Numbered from the stretch's first letter, positions 19,103 through 28,813 are shown. The stretch is 45,140 nt of DNA from Okeania sp. SIO1I7 (GCA_010672585.1 JAAHGF010000025.1:1-45140), one strand, 5' to 3'. Made by a program: numbers and translations. The notes: generated from the letters alone by a model not told the origin.

Positions 19103-20182
19103 ATGGCTATCGTACCAATGCGGTTATTATTAGACCACGCAGCAGAAAACGGTTATGGAATTCCTGCATATAATGTCAACAACATGGAGCAAATTCAGTC
19201 CATTATGCAGGCGGCTGATGAAACAAACAGTCCTGTAATTCTCCAAGCTTCTCGTGGAGCGCGTAAGTATGCGGGTGAAATTTTTCTACGTCACTTAATT
19301 ATAGCCGCCGTAGAGACATATCCTCATATTCCCATCGCCATGCACCAAGACCATGGTAATGCACCCTCTACTTGCTATTCCGCTATGCGCCATGGTTTCA
19401 CTAGCGTGATGATGGACGGTTCTCTAGAGGCAGATGCTAAGACTCCTGCTAGCTTCGACTATAACGTCAATGTTACTGCTGAAGTAGTTAAAGTTGCTCA
19501 CTCCATTGGTGTAAGTGTAGAAGGAGAACTAGGTTGTTTAGGTTCTCTAGAAACTGGTATGGGCGATAAAGAAGATGGTCATGGTGCAGAAGGCGTCCTT
19601 TCTCGCGAACAACTTTTGACAGACCCAGATGAAGCAGTAGAATTTGTAGAACGTACCCAAGTAGATGCTCTAGCAGTTGCTATTGGTACTAGCCATGGTG
19701 CTTACAAGTTTACCCGTAAGCCTACAGGAGAAATTCTAGCCATTAGCCGTATTGAAGAAATTCACCGTCGCCTACCCAATACTCACTTGGTTATGCATGG
19801 TTCTTCTTCTGTACCTCAAGACTTGTTGGAAATGATCAACAAATATGGTGGTTCAATTCCAGAAACTTATGGTGTACCTGTAGAAGAAATTCAAAAAGGA
19901 ATCCAGAGTGGTGTTCGTAAGGTAAACATCGATACAGATAACCGTTTGGCCATCACCGCTGCTATTCGTGAAGCTGCGGCTAAAGATCCTTCTAACTTTG
20001 ACCCTCGTCACTTTATGAAGCCTTCTATCAAGTACATGAAACAGGTTTGTGCCGATCGCTATCAACAATTTGGCACTGCTGGTAACGCTAGCAAAATTAA
20101 GGTTCAAACTTTGGATGAGTTTGCTGCTAAATATGCTAGTGGAGAATTAGCTGCGACTACTAAAAAAGCAGTAGCAGTGTAA
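19103..20182 (+). CDS. fbaA: Fructose-bisphosphate aldolase, class II
   Basis: This 359-aa zinc enzyme cleaves or forms fructose-1,6-bisphosphate (and sedoheptulose-1,7-bisphosphate) in glycolysis and the Calvin cycle. It closely matches the cyanobacterial class II enzyme: [15 protein letters not shown] holds catalytic D83 and zinc ligand H84 (with H81). [36 protein letters not shown] and [13 protein letters not shown] are the remaining active-site loops. The start has an excellent TAGGAGG ribosome-binding site. A strong terminator follows within 30-70 bp, so it is monocistronic. Codon choice is richer in G/C than in its neighbours, as expected for a highly expressed gene. Confidence 0.97.
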   Translation: MAIVPMRLLLDHAAENGYGIPAYNVNNMEQIQSIMQAADETNSPVILQASRGARKYAGEIFLRHLIIAAVETYPHIPIAMHQDHGNAPSTCYSAMRHGFTSVMMDGSLEADAKTPASFDYNVNVTAEVVKVAHSIGVSVEGELGCLGSLETGMGDKEDGHGAEGVLSREQLLTDPDEAVEFVERTQVDALAVAIGTSHGAYKFTRKPTGEILAISRIEEIHRRLPNTHLVMHGSSSVPQDLLEMINKYGGSIPETYGVPVEEIQKGIQSGVRKVNIDTDNRLAITAAIREAAAKDPSNFDPRHFMKPSIKYMKQVCADRYQQFGTAGNASKIKVQTLDEFAAKYASGELAATTKKAVAV

Positions 20183-20210
20183 TTTCTGAAATATCTAATT
20201 AGTTTAGTTG

Positions 20211-20251
20211 ATGAGAAGCCCTGAAAATAATTAGGGTTTCTCATTTTTTTT
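20211..20251 (+). terminator. Rho-independent terminator of fbaA
   Basis: The arms ATGAGAAGCCCT and AGGGTTTCTCAT form a 12-bp stem with one G-T pair, separated by a loop of about 10 nt and followed by a run of eight T. It starts 29 bp after the aldolase stop codon. Confidence 0.93.
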
Positions 20252-20574
20252 AGCATTCTTAACTGCTCAATCAAGAAAACCACTACTTTAATTTAATTAT
20301 TGCTCTGCTGATTAAATCTAAAAGCATTGACATATAAAGAAAAGTGCCTTTTTGGGGTCTAATTGCAGTGCAAATTTTTCAGCTATTGATGATCAAAAAG
20401 GAGCGTATTTTAGGCTCATAGTTGGGCAGAAAAATCCCAAATTGACAATTGTTACTCCTACCTCCTCGCTCCCGATCCATTTCTCCTGTCTTCCCCTCCC
20501 CTCCTGGGAGGGGGAGGGGCGAGGGGTGGGTTGTCTCCTGTCTCCTGTCTCCTGCCTCCTGTCTGCTACAAACC
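20252..20574. repeat. Repeat-rich gap after fbaA
   Basis: Convergent intergenic region. It carries a GC-rich palindromic repeat (core CCCCTCCTGGGAGGGG at 20498-20513) followed by a TCTCCTG heptamer run at 20534-20566. No gene is seen. Confidence 0.75.
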
Positions 20575-22725
20575 CTAATTATTCGTACATTGCTCGTGAA
20601 TTCCCCCCTGTTTACAGATGTAATTAATTTGATTAGGATCTAGGTTTTTGGCAAAATTAAAATTAACTCCCCTTAAATGATCGGATTTGAATGTATCAAG
20701 TGGACTAGCCAAAAATTGATCTAATTGAGCCGGTTTTGGAGTTACTAATTTGGCTCCTTTTAAATCTGTTCCACTCAAATTTGCTCCTCGTAAATCTGCC
20801 AAACTCAAATCTGCGTTTCGTAAATTAGCATTCTGTAGTTGAGCATTCCGAAAATTAACATTAGTAAGTTGGGCTAAACTCAAATCTGCTTTTCTCAAAT
20901 TAGTTTTACTGAAATTTGCCCCTGATAAATTTGCTCCTTGCCAATTAGACTCCATTAAATTAGATGATTGAAAGTTAGCTCCTTCAGCCTTAACTTTACT
21001 TAAATTAGCTCTGCGTAAATTAGCTTCTGATAAATTAGCACTTCCTAAATCTGCACCAGTCAAACTTGCTGCTGTTAAATTTGCTCGCTGTAAATCAGTT
21101 TCAATTAACTTGGCACTGCTTAAGTTGGCCTCTGTCAGAATCGAATCAGGCATTTTTGCTTTATTTAGAATTGCCCTAAATAAATCTGCACGCTTCATCA
21201 CTACTGGGCCAAATACCGCACCCGTTAAATTGGTTTCTATCAGATTTGCTCCACTCAAATCAGCAATCAAATCGTCAAAAGTTCCTAAACGATTATCTTT
21301 TCCTGGTCCATAAAAGCGACTATTCTTAAAACTAGACTGATTAAGAATAGCGCCTCTAAATTTCACTCCAGACAAATCAGTATTTTCTAATATCAAAGTA
21401 AAGCTAGCCGGGCCAGAAGTTATCTGACCTAAATCAACCCCACTTAAGTCAGCCTCTTTAACCGACCCACTATAAACTTTGAGAACTTTAGCGATCGCCT
21501 TTTGAGTTGCTCGTAGTCGCAGAGATACTAAAAGCTGTTCTTGAGAGTTGCCTCCATAACTGAGAGAATCTAGATCATTTTTGATAGCTTGATTTAAGTG
21601 ACGCAGTTCCGGTATTACTGTTGGTCCAGCACTGACTAAAGATTGTTGAATTCCATCCAGTATACTTGGTTCATTTTCTTGCCCCAACAAATCTACTAAC
21701 AATGGTATGGCACGAGGATCTTTCGTAGAACCCAAAGCTAAAACTGCCACTCGTCGTTGCTGAGGTTTAGTAGAAGTCAGAGACAACTTATTCACAAGAG
21801 CCAGAAACATATCATTATCTTGTTGTTTAAACTCCCGGGAATTTGCTTGATTTTGAATATAAACTTGAGTGCCAAAAATTGTCCCCAAAACCGAGACCAT
21901 ACCTAAAGCAGTTATAATCAGTAAAGTCATACCTGGATTTTTTCGCATCCAAGGCCAAAGATGAAAACCTTCTGATTTTTTGTGAGTAGTAACAATTGCT
22001 GCTGTAGAAGCTTGTGTCTGAGGATCGATAAAATTAAAAGGATTAGAATCTAATTGGCCAGAAAGGGCATCTACTACAAAAGTGTCCCCTAAGCGATCGT
22101 GTCCTGTGCGACGTAGCTTATTGAAACGAATAAAATAAATATCACCTAGTAATGCTAATCCCGACAATGCTAACAGAATTACCAAAGAAGGAAATGCCCC
22201 AGTTAGATACCAAACCAAGTAGGCAGTTCCCATAGGTAGTCCCCACTTCCCAAAGCCTTCACGGACGAGGGTTTTTCTCCAGCCTGGAGAAGTGCCTAAA
22301 GCTGTGACAACTCTGATTTCAAACCAACGCTTAGGCAATGTTTGACCTGTTCTAGCTAACAAAAATAACTGCCAACCTACAATTGTGACAGGAGCCAATA
22401 ATGCTCCAGACCAAAATAAATTAGCCAGAGGCGTTACTTTCTGATAACGGTTTCGTAAAGGAATTCCTAAAGTATTGGCAATTGCTTCTGTGGTGGTTGC
22501 TACTACTGGGTTGAGAGGAACAGATTTGTTGCCTATATTATTAGCCAATTGACCAAGGCCAAATGGAATTATTCCACTAAGCACAACCAGGGATACTTCT
22601 GTAGTCCAAGCACCACATCTACGGACCCAGATAGGTAATTGCTTGGATTTTGGCTGCCACGATGCCTCTGGGTTATTACTATTATTGATATCTGAGATAT
22701 CTGAACCAAAAGTTGGGCTTGTCAT
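20575..22725 (-). CDS. RDD-domain membrane protein with HEAT-like and pentapeptide repeats
   Basis: A 716-aa multidomain protein. Residues about 30-235 form an RDD-type membrane domain with several helices (starting RRCGAWTTEVSLVVLSGIIPF and including GHDRLGDTFVVDAL). Another transmembrane helix lies near 268-292. Residues about 320-375 look like one or two HEAT-type repeats (VAVLALGSTKDPRAIPLLVDLLG). From about 425 to 690 there is a long run of A(D/N)LxxANL pentapeptide repeats, which fold as a right-handed quadrilateral beta-helix. The protein is anchored by RDD and carries a large soluble solenoid. Function is unknown; the RDD domain has been linked to transport and the pentapeptide solenoid to protein or nucleic-acid mimicry. 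A HIP1 site is at 21491-21498. Confidence 0.88.
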   Translation of the reverse strand: MTSPTFGSDISDINNSNNPEASWQPKSKQLPIWVRRCGAWTTEVSLVVLSGIIPFGLGQLANNIGNKSVPLNPVVATTTEAIANTLGIPLRNRYQKVTPLANLFWSGALLAPVTIVGWQLFLLARTGQTLPKRWFEIRVVTALGTSPGWRKTLVREGFGKWGLPMGTAYLVWYLTGAFPSLVILLALSGLALLGDIYFIRFNKLRRTGHDRLGDTFVVDALSGQLDSNPFNFIDPQTQASTAAIVTTHKKSEGFHLWPWMRKNPGMTLLIITALGMVSVLGTIFGTQVYIQNQANSREFKQQDNDMFLALVNKLSLTSTKPQQRRVAVLALGSTKDPRAIPLLVDLLGQENEPSILDGIQQSLVSAGPTVIPELRHLNQAIKNDLDSLSYGGNSQEQLLVSLRLRATQKAIAKVLKVYSGSVKEADLSGVDLGQITSGPASFTLILENTDLSGVKFRGAILNQSSFKNSRFYGPGKDNRLGTFDDLIADLSGANLIETNLTGAVFGPVVMKRADLFRAILNKAKMPDSILTEANLSSAKLIETDLQRANLTAASLTGADLGSANLSEANLRRANLSKVKAEGANFQSSNLMESNWQGANLSGANFSKTNLRKADLSLAQLTNVNFRNAQLQNANLRNADLSLADLRGANLSGTDLKGAKLVTPKPAQLDQFLASPLDTFKSDHLRGVNFNFAKNLDPNQINYICKQGGIHEQCTNN

Positions 22726-23335
22726 ATTGATGTGCTTACTCTATTATTCTCAACTTTTAGACTAATTATTGTGCACCGTAAGTATGGTATTACTGTTAAG
22801 GCTACCTGTTTTTACCCTTTTTTTTACTTTCCTAACTAGGAACATATAAGGAGCTAATATCACATTTAAACTGGTTCTATATCTATTTTCCCATACTTTC
22901 CAAACTTGTCTGTTATGTCTAAAATCTTGTTAACAGATAAAACCTGTAATCAATTCATACAGTGTTGGAAACCGATCGCAGAAATACTATATACTATTAT
23001 TGTTTTGTGGTCAAACTAATTTTCACACTTTCTTTAACACTATAGCAATCCTATTTCAGTTGTAAAAAAATATCTTTTAATTTAGGGAACATCGACTCTA
23101 GGAACATGGAACAGAGGTAAAAGTTTCAGAGCTTTTATATATCCTGAGATTTTTGACAAATCATTTGGGACTGCTATAGATAAATACTAGAACTAATCTA
23201 ATTGAGCAAATTTTACTCAAATTAATACTGCAAATAAATCTAGTATTCATCTTTATATTTATATATTTATTAATGTCTCAATGTATCTATATTTTAGAGT
23301 ATATATTATTAATATATAACAGCAATAATCATATT
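22726..23335. other. Gene-free AT-rich region
   Basis: About 610 bp between two minus-strand genes. I see no open frame with protein-like composition and no strong hairpin. It should contain the promoter for the RDD gene. Confidence 0.5.
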
Positions 23336-23674
23336 TTATTTCTGTTTTTTACTTTCATCTGTACCTGTTTCTGAATAATTAGGTAAGAATAAAAATTTAT
23401 ATCCTATATAAATCACTCCGCCAAACACAGCTATAGTAATCAACAAAGAAACTAAACTGATAATAGCCTCTAATATCTTGATTATGAATAGAGGAATAAT
23501 AATTAAACTTATGATTTTTGCCCATTGAGGAAGTTCCTGAAACCATTTTAAAAATTGGTAATAAAAACCTTGAAGTGATTTAAAAATATTAGATAGAGGG
23601 TTCAATAAGTTTGGTACATATCCTTCGTCTACTTCAGATTTTTTTTTGAAGTTATTATTGTTGTAATTATTCAT
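23336..23674 (-). CDS. Small hypothetical membrane protein
   Basis: A 112-aa protein of unknown function. After an Asn/Lys-rich N-terminus there is an amphipathic segment (LSNIFKSLQGFYYQFLKWFQELPQWAK). Then come two closely spaced transmembrane helices at about 52-72 and 74-95 and a charged tail. The hydrophobic pattern and sensible composition support a real gene. There is no recognised family, and no strong ribosome-binding site precedes the ATG. It stands alone between long gaps. Confidence 0.6.
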   Translation of the reverse strand: MNNYNNNNFKKKSEVDEGYVPNLLNPLSNIFKSLQGFYYQFLKWFQELPQWAKIISLIIIPLFIIKILEAIISLVSLLITIAVFGGVIYIGYKFLFLPNYSETGTDESKKQK

Positions 23675-24577
23675 CAGAAAAAAGTTTTACTTTAACTCAT
23701 CAACTCATCAAATTATAGATAATATTTGCTCAGGAATAATTATAAATTCTCAACAAAGCCGATATCATTCTCTACAATCTAAAATATCTAGATGATTGAC
23801 CAAGTATAAAGGAAAAGGAAATAACAAAAAATCAAATTTCCAATTTTTGGCACGGCTGTTTAATTAAGGGTGAAACGTTTTTGGGGAGTGAGTTTGGGAG
23901 GTATAGGTTAGTGGGGGATATGGGAAAGATCGAACTCCCAAACAGTTAATTCAACCATAACGGTTGTAGTTTTTTTCTACACTCCCCACATTCCCCTCCT
24001 GGGAGGGGGAGGGGCGAGGGGTGGGTCCCCAAACCTCCCACACTCTTCACACCCAGGTGATTATCAATACCCTGAATTTTTGGACTCCTCCTTACTTAGC
24101 CAAACTTAACAGCTCTCCTACCCTACTCTCCTACTTTCAGTTCAATTAGATTTTTTGATTTGGAAGCTTAAGTTAAGTATTTCACCATTCTTGCTCTTGC
24201 CGTACTACTTTATAGTATTAAAAATTTACCAAAAAAGAGGGTCTCAAGCCTCCCCTTTTAAGTGGATAAAAAAAGTAAACTTCATTATTTCAAGCCTCAT
24301 GCTTTCCTAGGTCATGCTGCGCAAACAGCGGTTGGTAATGATAACTGATAACTGAAATGGCGTACAAAATATAAAGTTAGGATAAAATTCCATGCAATTC
24401 TATCCGAATTACTTAAAGATTCCATAAAGAAGCAACCTAAAAGTTGCCATCGTTAATCAACTTATGCCAGAATAAAAAAAATTGGCTAAGGGTATAGTAA
24501 AAAAAATTACCCTCTCATAGTTAAAAACCCACTTATTGCAGCGCTTTATCAAGCTTTGAGGGTCAAGCAAAACAACT
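23675..24577. other. Repeat-bearing gap before the acyl-activation cassette
   Basis: About 900 bp without a gene. It includes a GC-rich palindromic repeat at 23993-24026 and a copy of the hairpin repeat family at 24240-24275. A fragment GGTCATGCTGCGCAAACAGC near 24311-24330 resembles the end of the 46-bp repeats at 28814 and 43019. Confidence 0.6.
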
Positions 24578-24603
24578 AAATGTGACTAAAGTTACATTAT
24601 AAT
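24578..24603 (+). promoter_or_regulatory. CRP-like palindrome with overlapping -10 box upstream of the acyl-activation cassette
   Basis: AAATGTGA-N6-TTACATTA (24578-24599) matches the CRP-type consensus TGTGA-N6-TCACA in nine of ten core positions. A perfect -10 hexamer, TATAAT, overlaps its end at 24598-24603. With that -10 the site would lie where a repressor acts. An alternative -10 such as TAAATA at 24621-24626 would place it near -44, where an activator acts. Regulation is inferred. Confidence 0.5.
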
Positions 24604-24709
24604 AGGTGTATGACTCAGGATAAATAATCTAAAGTAAAATCCTAAGTCCAATCCAGATAACTAAATAATATCTGAATAAATAAAATGAGCCAATACTTCT
24701 CCTATTCTA

Positions 24710-26524
24710 ATGAGTGAGACAGTGAAATATTCTACCCTAATAGACCTACTTCAGACTTTATCAGCAGAACAACCGGAAAAACTAGCATACACTTTTTTGG
24801 TTGACGGTAAAAAAGAAGGGGAACACTTTACCTATGCTTCACTAGAGCATCGAGTACGAGCTATTGCAGCATTGCTACAAAAACATGAAGTCAAAGGAGA
24901 GCGAGGTTTACTACTCTATCCACAAGGACTAGAAGCAATAGCAGCTTTTTGTGGTTGTCTATACTCTGGAGTTATCGCAATTCCAGTACCTCCTCCAGAA
25001 GCAGGTCGTCTCAAACGAACTTTGCCTAGACTCAGAGCGATAGTTCAAGATGCTCAAGCTTCCATAGTTCTGACAACGGCCACAATTATTTCTCTTGTAG
25101 AAGAAGTGGCTGATGAATTTCCTGAGTTCGAGACAATGCGCTGGATAGATACTGAATCTGTCGATCTAGAAATAGCTCAGGAATGGAAAGATCCGGGTAT
25201 TACTGGCGATACACTGGCTTATTTGCAGTATACCTCTGGTTCTACTTCTACTCCAAAAGGGGTAATGCTGACCCACAAAAACTTGATTCACCACTTAAGC
25301 TATTTACAGAGAGCTTGTGGGTACACGCCAGAAAGTAAAACTATTACCTGGATGCCTTTCTTTCACGATTATGGGTTAGTGGAAGGAATGATGGAACCCC
25401 TATATAATGGAACTCCATGCTACATCATGTCCCCATTCTCATTTGTGAAGCAACCTCTGAGATGGCTGCAAGCTCTGTCAAATTATAAAGGGACCCACTC
25501 TCAAGCACCTAACTTTGCTTATGACCTTTGTGTTCGCCGAGTTAAGCCAAAACAACTATCTACTTTAGACCTGAGTAATTGGGAAGCAGCAGGTAATGCG
25601 GCAGAACCTATTAACCCAAAAGTCATGGAGAGTTTCTATAGCACTTTCTCAGCTAGTGGTTTTCGCTGGAATGCCTTTGCCCCATGTTATGGACTAGCAG
25701 AGGATACTTTACTGGTTTCAGCCAAACCTAAACTCACAGAACCGGTACTTTGCACTATAGATGCAACAGCTTTAGTAGAAAAAAATAAAATTGTAGAAGT
25801 TTCTCCTGATGCAACAGGGGTAAGAGCTTACCCATCTTGTGGTCGCTTAGTTTGTGAAACTGAGGTAGCTATTGTTAATCCAGAAACTTTCGCAAAATGT
25901 GCTACTGATGAAGTGGGAGAGATTTGGGTATCAGACCCCAGTGTAGCTCAAGGCTACTGGGAACGTCCAGAAACTACTAAGGAAACATTCCAAGCTTACA
26001 TCAAAGATAGTGGAGAGGGTCCGTTCTTGCGGACTGGAGACCTGGGATTTATGAAAGATGGGGAGTTGTATATTACAGGTAGGATTAAAGATTTAATTAT
26101 TATCCGAGGTACAAATCATTATCCCCAAGATATTGAGTGGACAGTACAACAGGTTCATCCGGCACTTCGTCCAGATTATGGTGCAGCATTTTCAGTCGAA
26201 GTTCGGGGTGATGAACATTTAGTTATTGTTCAAGAGGTAGAACGTCGCACTCAAGATTTGGACGCTGAGAAAGTAATCAATGATATCCGCCAAGCTGTTT
26301 CAGAAGACCATGAATTACAAGCTTATGCTGTAATTTTGGCTAAGTCAGGAAATATTCTCAAGACTGCTAGTGGCAAGATTCAACGTCGTGCTTGTCGTTC
26401 CAACTTTTTGGCCGGAACTCTAGAGGTGATATCTGACTGGAGTGAAAATCCTCAACTAACCTCCAAGTATCGAAAGTTACAAGAAGAAGTTGAGTCATTA
26501 GCATCCCAAATGAAAAATAGCTAG
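24710..26524 (+). CDS. Fatty-acyl-AMP ligase (FAAL)
   Basis: A 604-aa adenylate-forming enzyme of the FAAL group, which activates a free fatty acid with ATP and hands the acyl-AMP to an acyl carrier protein rather than CoA. The nucleotide-binding loop TSGSTSTPKGV lies at 175-185. The FAAL-type stretch TWMPFFHDYGLVEGMMEPLYNG, then APCYGLAEDTL, RTGDLGF, and GRIKDLIIIRGTNHYPQDIEW follow in order. The C-terminal catalytic lysine is K556 in KTASGKIQRR. The ATG has no strong ribosome-binding site. It is the first gene of a three-gene cassette, 70 bp before the dehydrogenase and followed by the carrier, so the ACP at 28369 is the likely acceptor. FAAL rather than acyl-CoA ligase is supported by the FHDYGL motif and this context. 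Confidence 0.93.
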   Translation: MSETVKYSTLIDLLQTLSAEQPEKLAYTFLVDGKKEGEHFTYASLEHRVRAIAALLQKHEVKGERGLLLYPQGLEAIAAFCGCLYSGVIAIPVPPPEAGRLKRTLPRLRAIVQDAQASIVLTTATIISLVEEVADEFPEFETMRWIDTESVDLEIAQEWKDPGITGDTLAYLQYTSGSTSTPKGVMLTHKNLIHHLSYLQRACGYTPESKTITWMPFFHDYGLVEGMMEPLYNGTPCYIMSPFSFVKQPLRWLQALSNYKGTHSQAPNFAYDLCVRRVKPKQLSTLDLSNWEAAGNAAEPINPKVMESFYSTFSASGFRWNAFAPCYGLAEDTLLVSAKPKLTEPVLCTIDATALVEKNKIVEVSPDATGVRAYPSCGRLVCETEVAIVNPETFAKCATDEVGEIWVSDPSVAQGYWERPETTKETFQAYIKDSGEGPFLRTGDLGFMKDGELYITGRIKDLIIIRGTNHYPQDIEWTVQQVHPALRPDYGAAFSVEVRGDEHLVIVQEVERRTQDLDAEKVINDIRQAVSEDHELQAYAVILAKSGNILKTASGKIQRRACRSNFLAGTLEVISDWSENPQLTSKYRKLQEEVESLASQMKNS

Positions 26525-26594
26525 TGGGGCCAATGACATTTGCGTTCCGTAGAGCTACTGCTAACGCCCCTACAAAAAATTTAGGAGATTTAAC

Positions 26595-28397
26595 ATGGAT
26601 AAACTCAAGCAATATTGGGTAGCTGAAGAGTTAGAGCGTGCTCTTGGCGATCCAGAAAATCCAGACAGTACAATGTCTTTTAAGAGAGTAATTGAAATTG
26701 ATGAGAGTGAAGAATTTCCACATCAGGAAATTGAATGGCTCTATAATTGGAAGCTACAACATCACTATATCCCTGTTAATTGTGGGGGAGAGTTTACTTC
26801 TTTTGAAGAGTTTGTGGCCTTCGTTAGAGTTTTGTGTAGACGCGACCAAACAATTGGAATTGCTTTTACGACCATGTTTTGGTCTTTTATTACCTGGATG
26901 GCAGGTACAGAGGAACAAAAGCAAAAGTTAGCAACTTATATTAAAGATGAACATGGGACAATGTGCCTTGGTTACTCAGAGAAGGAACATGGTGCTGACC
27001 TGATTGGTGGAGATTTGACCGCAACAAAAGTTCCTGGAGGTTATCTACTTAATGGGGAAAAGTGGCCGATAAATCGTGCAACTATTTCTGGAGTATCTTA
27101 TATATTAGCAAAGACGGATCAAGAGGATGGAGGAGCTAGAGGTCTGTCTTTATTTATGGTAGAAAAAAGCCGACTAGACCCAGATAATTACTATAATTTA
27201 CCAAAAATTCTTACTCATGGAATTCGTGCTTCTGATATGAGTGGGATAGGTTTTAAGGATTGCTTTGTTCCCGAAGATATGTTGATCAAAGGGGAAGGAG
27301 CAGGTCTAGAAGTAGCTCTGAAAGGATTTCAAATTACTCGAACTTTATGTGCAGCTTTTTCTCATGGTGCTGCTGATACAGCTTTAAGAACTACACTAAA
27401 ATTTGCTATTAATCGGGTCATTTACAATAAAACAGTTTTTGACATTCCTCAACCTAGAAAAATTCTGGTAGATGCTTTTTTAGACCTGTTAATTTGTGAT
27501 TGTGAAACTATTGGAGCAGCAAGAGGATTTCATGTTATTCCTGAACAATTTAGTGTTTGGGCAGCAGTGGTGAAATATTTTGTTACTATTCAGTTAGAAA
27601 CAATGATTAATAATATTTCATCAGTGTTAGGTTCTCGTTTTTATATGCGAGAAGAACATGATTGGGGAATATTCCAAAAAGTGCTGAGAGATAATTCAAT
27701 TATTAGTGTATTTGATGGCAGTACAACTGTTAATTTGCACGCTCTAATTTTACAGTTTCGTCAGTTAACAAAACATCGTTCTCGACGGAATTCTGCTAAG
27801 ATGGAAGGAATTAAATCTCGTCTAGAAATCATCTTTTCCTTGGAGAAACAACTGCCTACTTTTGAACCAGAAAAACTGGAAATTACAGGGCGGGGTGCTG
27901 ATGATGCTTTACAAGGATTAGAAATTGCGTTAGAACAGTTAAAAGATTTAAAAACTGATAATTTAAACACTAAAGTTTTAGAGCAAATTACTGCACTGAC
28001 TGAGTGTGTTATTGCGGAAGTAAACGCTCACGATGAACAAATTGCTAATTCAGCATTTGAGTTTGGTCACAACCAGTCACCAGAATTATTTGAAATAGCG
28101 AAAAAATACTGTGCTTTACACGCTGCTGCTGCGTGTGTGCATATGTGGATTTATAACCGCGAAATACTGGGTGAATTTTTTGCAGGTGGTGAGTGGTTGG
28201 TACTATGTTTAAATCGTTTACTACAACCTTTTGGGCATTCACAAAAAGTAGACCAATTATATTGGGAAAAAGTTACTCAAGAAATGCTCAAACTTTATAA
28301 CGAAAATAAAGTATTTTCTATTGTTCCTTTTCAACTAGCACAAACTCAAAAACAGGAGAATAAAACAAATGCAAGTTCAGAACTCCAGCACGCTTAA
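26595..28397 (+). CDS. Acyl-CoA dehydrogenase-like flavoprotein, probably acting on acyl-ACP
   Basis: A 600-aa flavoenzyme of the acyl-CoA dehydrogenase family, expected to introduce a trans-2 double bond into the acyl chain. N-terminal, middle and C-terminal family domains are recognisable: CLGYSEKEHGADLIGGDLTATKV, NGEKWPINRATISGVSYILAKT, and the FAD-contact region RDNSIISVFDGSTTVNLHALI. The last motif normally reads YEGT with the catalytic glutamate; here the position is D374. The base may be aspartate, or glutamate elsewhere as in some subfamilies, or the activity may differ. An extra C-terminal helical domain of about 200 residues extends beyond the usual 380-400. A TAGGAGA ribosome-binding site precedes the ATG. 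It overlaps the ACP gene by 29 bp, implying coupled translation. Confidence 0.9.
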   Translation: MDKLKQYWVAEELERALGDPENPDSTMSFKRVIEIDESEEFPHQEIEWLYNWKLQHHYIPVNCGGEFTSFEEFVAFVRVLCRRDQTIGIAFTTMFWSFITWMAGTEEQKQKLATYIKDEHGTMCLGYSEKEHGADLIGGDLTATKVPGGYLLNGEKWPINRATISGVSYILAKTDQEDGGARGLSLFMVEKSRLDPDNYYNLPKILTHGIRASDMSGIGFKDCFVPEDMLIKGEGAGLEVALKGFQITRTLCAAFSHGAADTALRTTLKFAINRVIYNKTVFDIPQPRKILVDAFLDLLICDCETIGAARGFHVIPEQFSVWAAVVKYFVTIQLETMINNISSVLGSRFYMREEHDWGIFQKVLRDNSIISVFDGSTTVNLHALILQFRQLTKHRSRRNSAKMEGIKSRLEIIFSLEKQLPTFEPEKLEITGRGADDALQGLEIALEQLKDLKTDNLNTKVLEQITALTECVIAEVNAHDEQIANSAFEFGHNQSPELFEIAKKYCALHAAAACVHMWIYNREILGEFFAGGEWLVLCLNRLLQPFGHSQKVDQLYWEKVTQEMLKLYNENKVFSIVPFQLAQTQKQENKTNASSELQHA

Positions 28398-28776
28398 TAC
28401 TGAAGCAAAAACAGAAATTTCCCCCTTAGAAATCTTACAAAAGTGGATTGCTGAAAAGTTAGCAGAACAATTGAATGTTGACAAAAGTACTATCGAATTT
28501 ACCGAACCTTTAACTCGTTATGGTTTAGACTCAATTGATGCCGTAACTTTAGTTGGTGAGCTGGAAGATGAACTAGAATTAGAATTACCTTCTACTTTAT
28601 TTTGGGATTATCCAACTATAGAAAAATCTGCTGAATATTTAGTTTCTGAATTTGATATTTCTGAGGCATTAGAAAATTTGGAAAGCTCTGAAGAAAAAAC
28701 AGAAGAAGTGGAAAAAACTGCTGAAAAATCTGGTAAAGGTTGGGGTGGTTTTTGGAAGGGAGTAAGTGGTTCATAA
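28369..28776 (+). CDS. Acyl carrier protein with Glu-rich and Gly/Trp tail
   Basis: A 135-aa protein whose residues about 18-97 are an acyl carrier domain. The 4'-phosphopantetheine attachment site is S55 in YGLDSIDAV, and LELELPSTLFWDYPTI is the typical helix-III region of PKS/FAAL-associated carriers. After residue 97 an acidic, Glu-rich linker leads to a short tail GKGWGGFWKGVSGS, which could be an interaction peptide or membrane-touching segment. The start overlaps the dehydrogenase gene by 29 bp and is preceded by GGAGA. It is the likely acceptor of the FAAL-activated fatty acid and substrate of the dehydrogenase. No polyketide synthase or NRPS follows, so the acyl chain must have another destination. 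Confidence 0.93.
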   Translation: MQVQNSSTLNTEAKTEISPLEILQKWIAEKLAEQLNVDKSTIEFTEPLTRYGLDSIDAVTLVGELEDELELELPSTLFWDYPTIEKSAEYLVSEFDISEALENLESSEEKTEEVEKTAEKSGKGWGGFWKGVSGS

Positions 28777-28813
28777 AAGAACTGAAGAAACCTAGGAGAA
28801 AAGTCTTAGTTAT

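Noticed and set aside
24710-28776. Start of a lipopeptide/polyketide pathway (jamaicamide-like)
   Set aside because: FAAL and ACP fit, but no ketosynthase, adenylation-condensation module or thioesterase is found in the following 16 kb.
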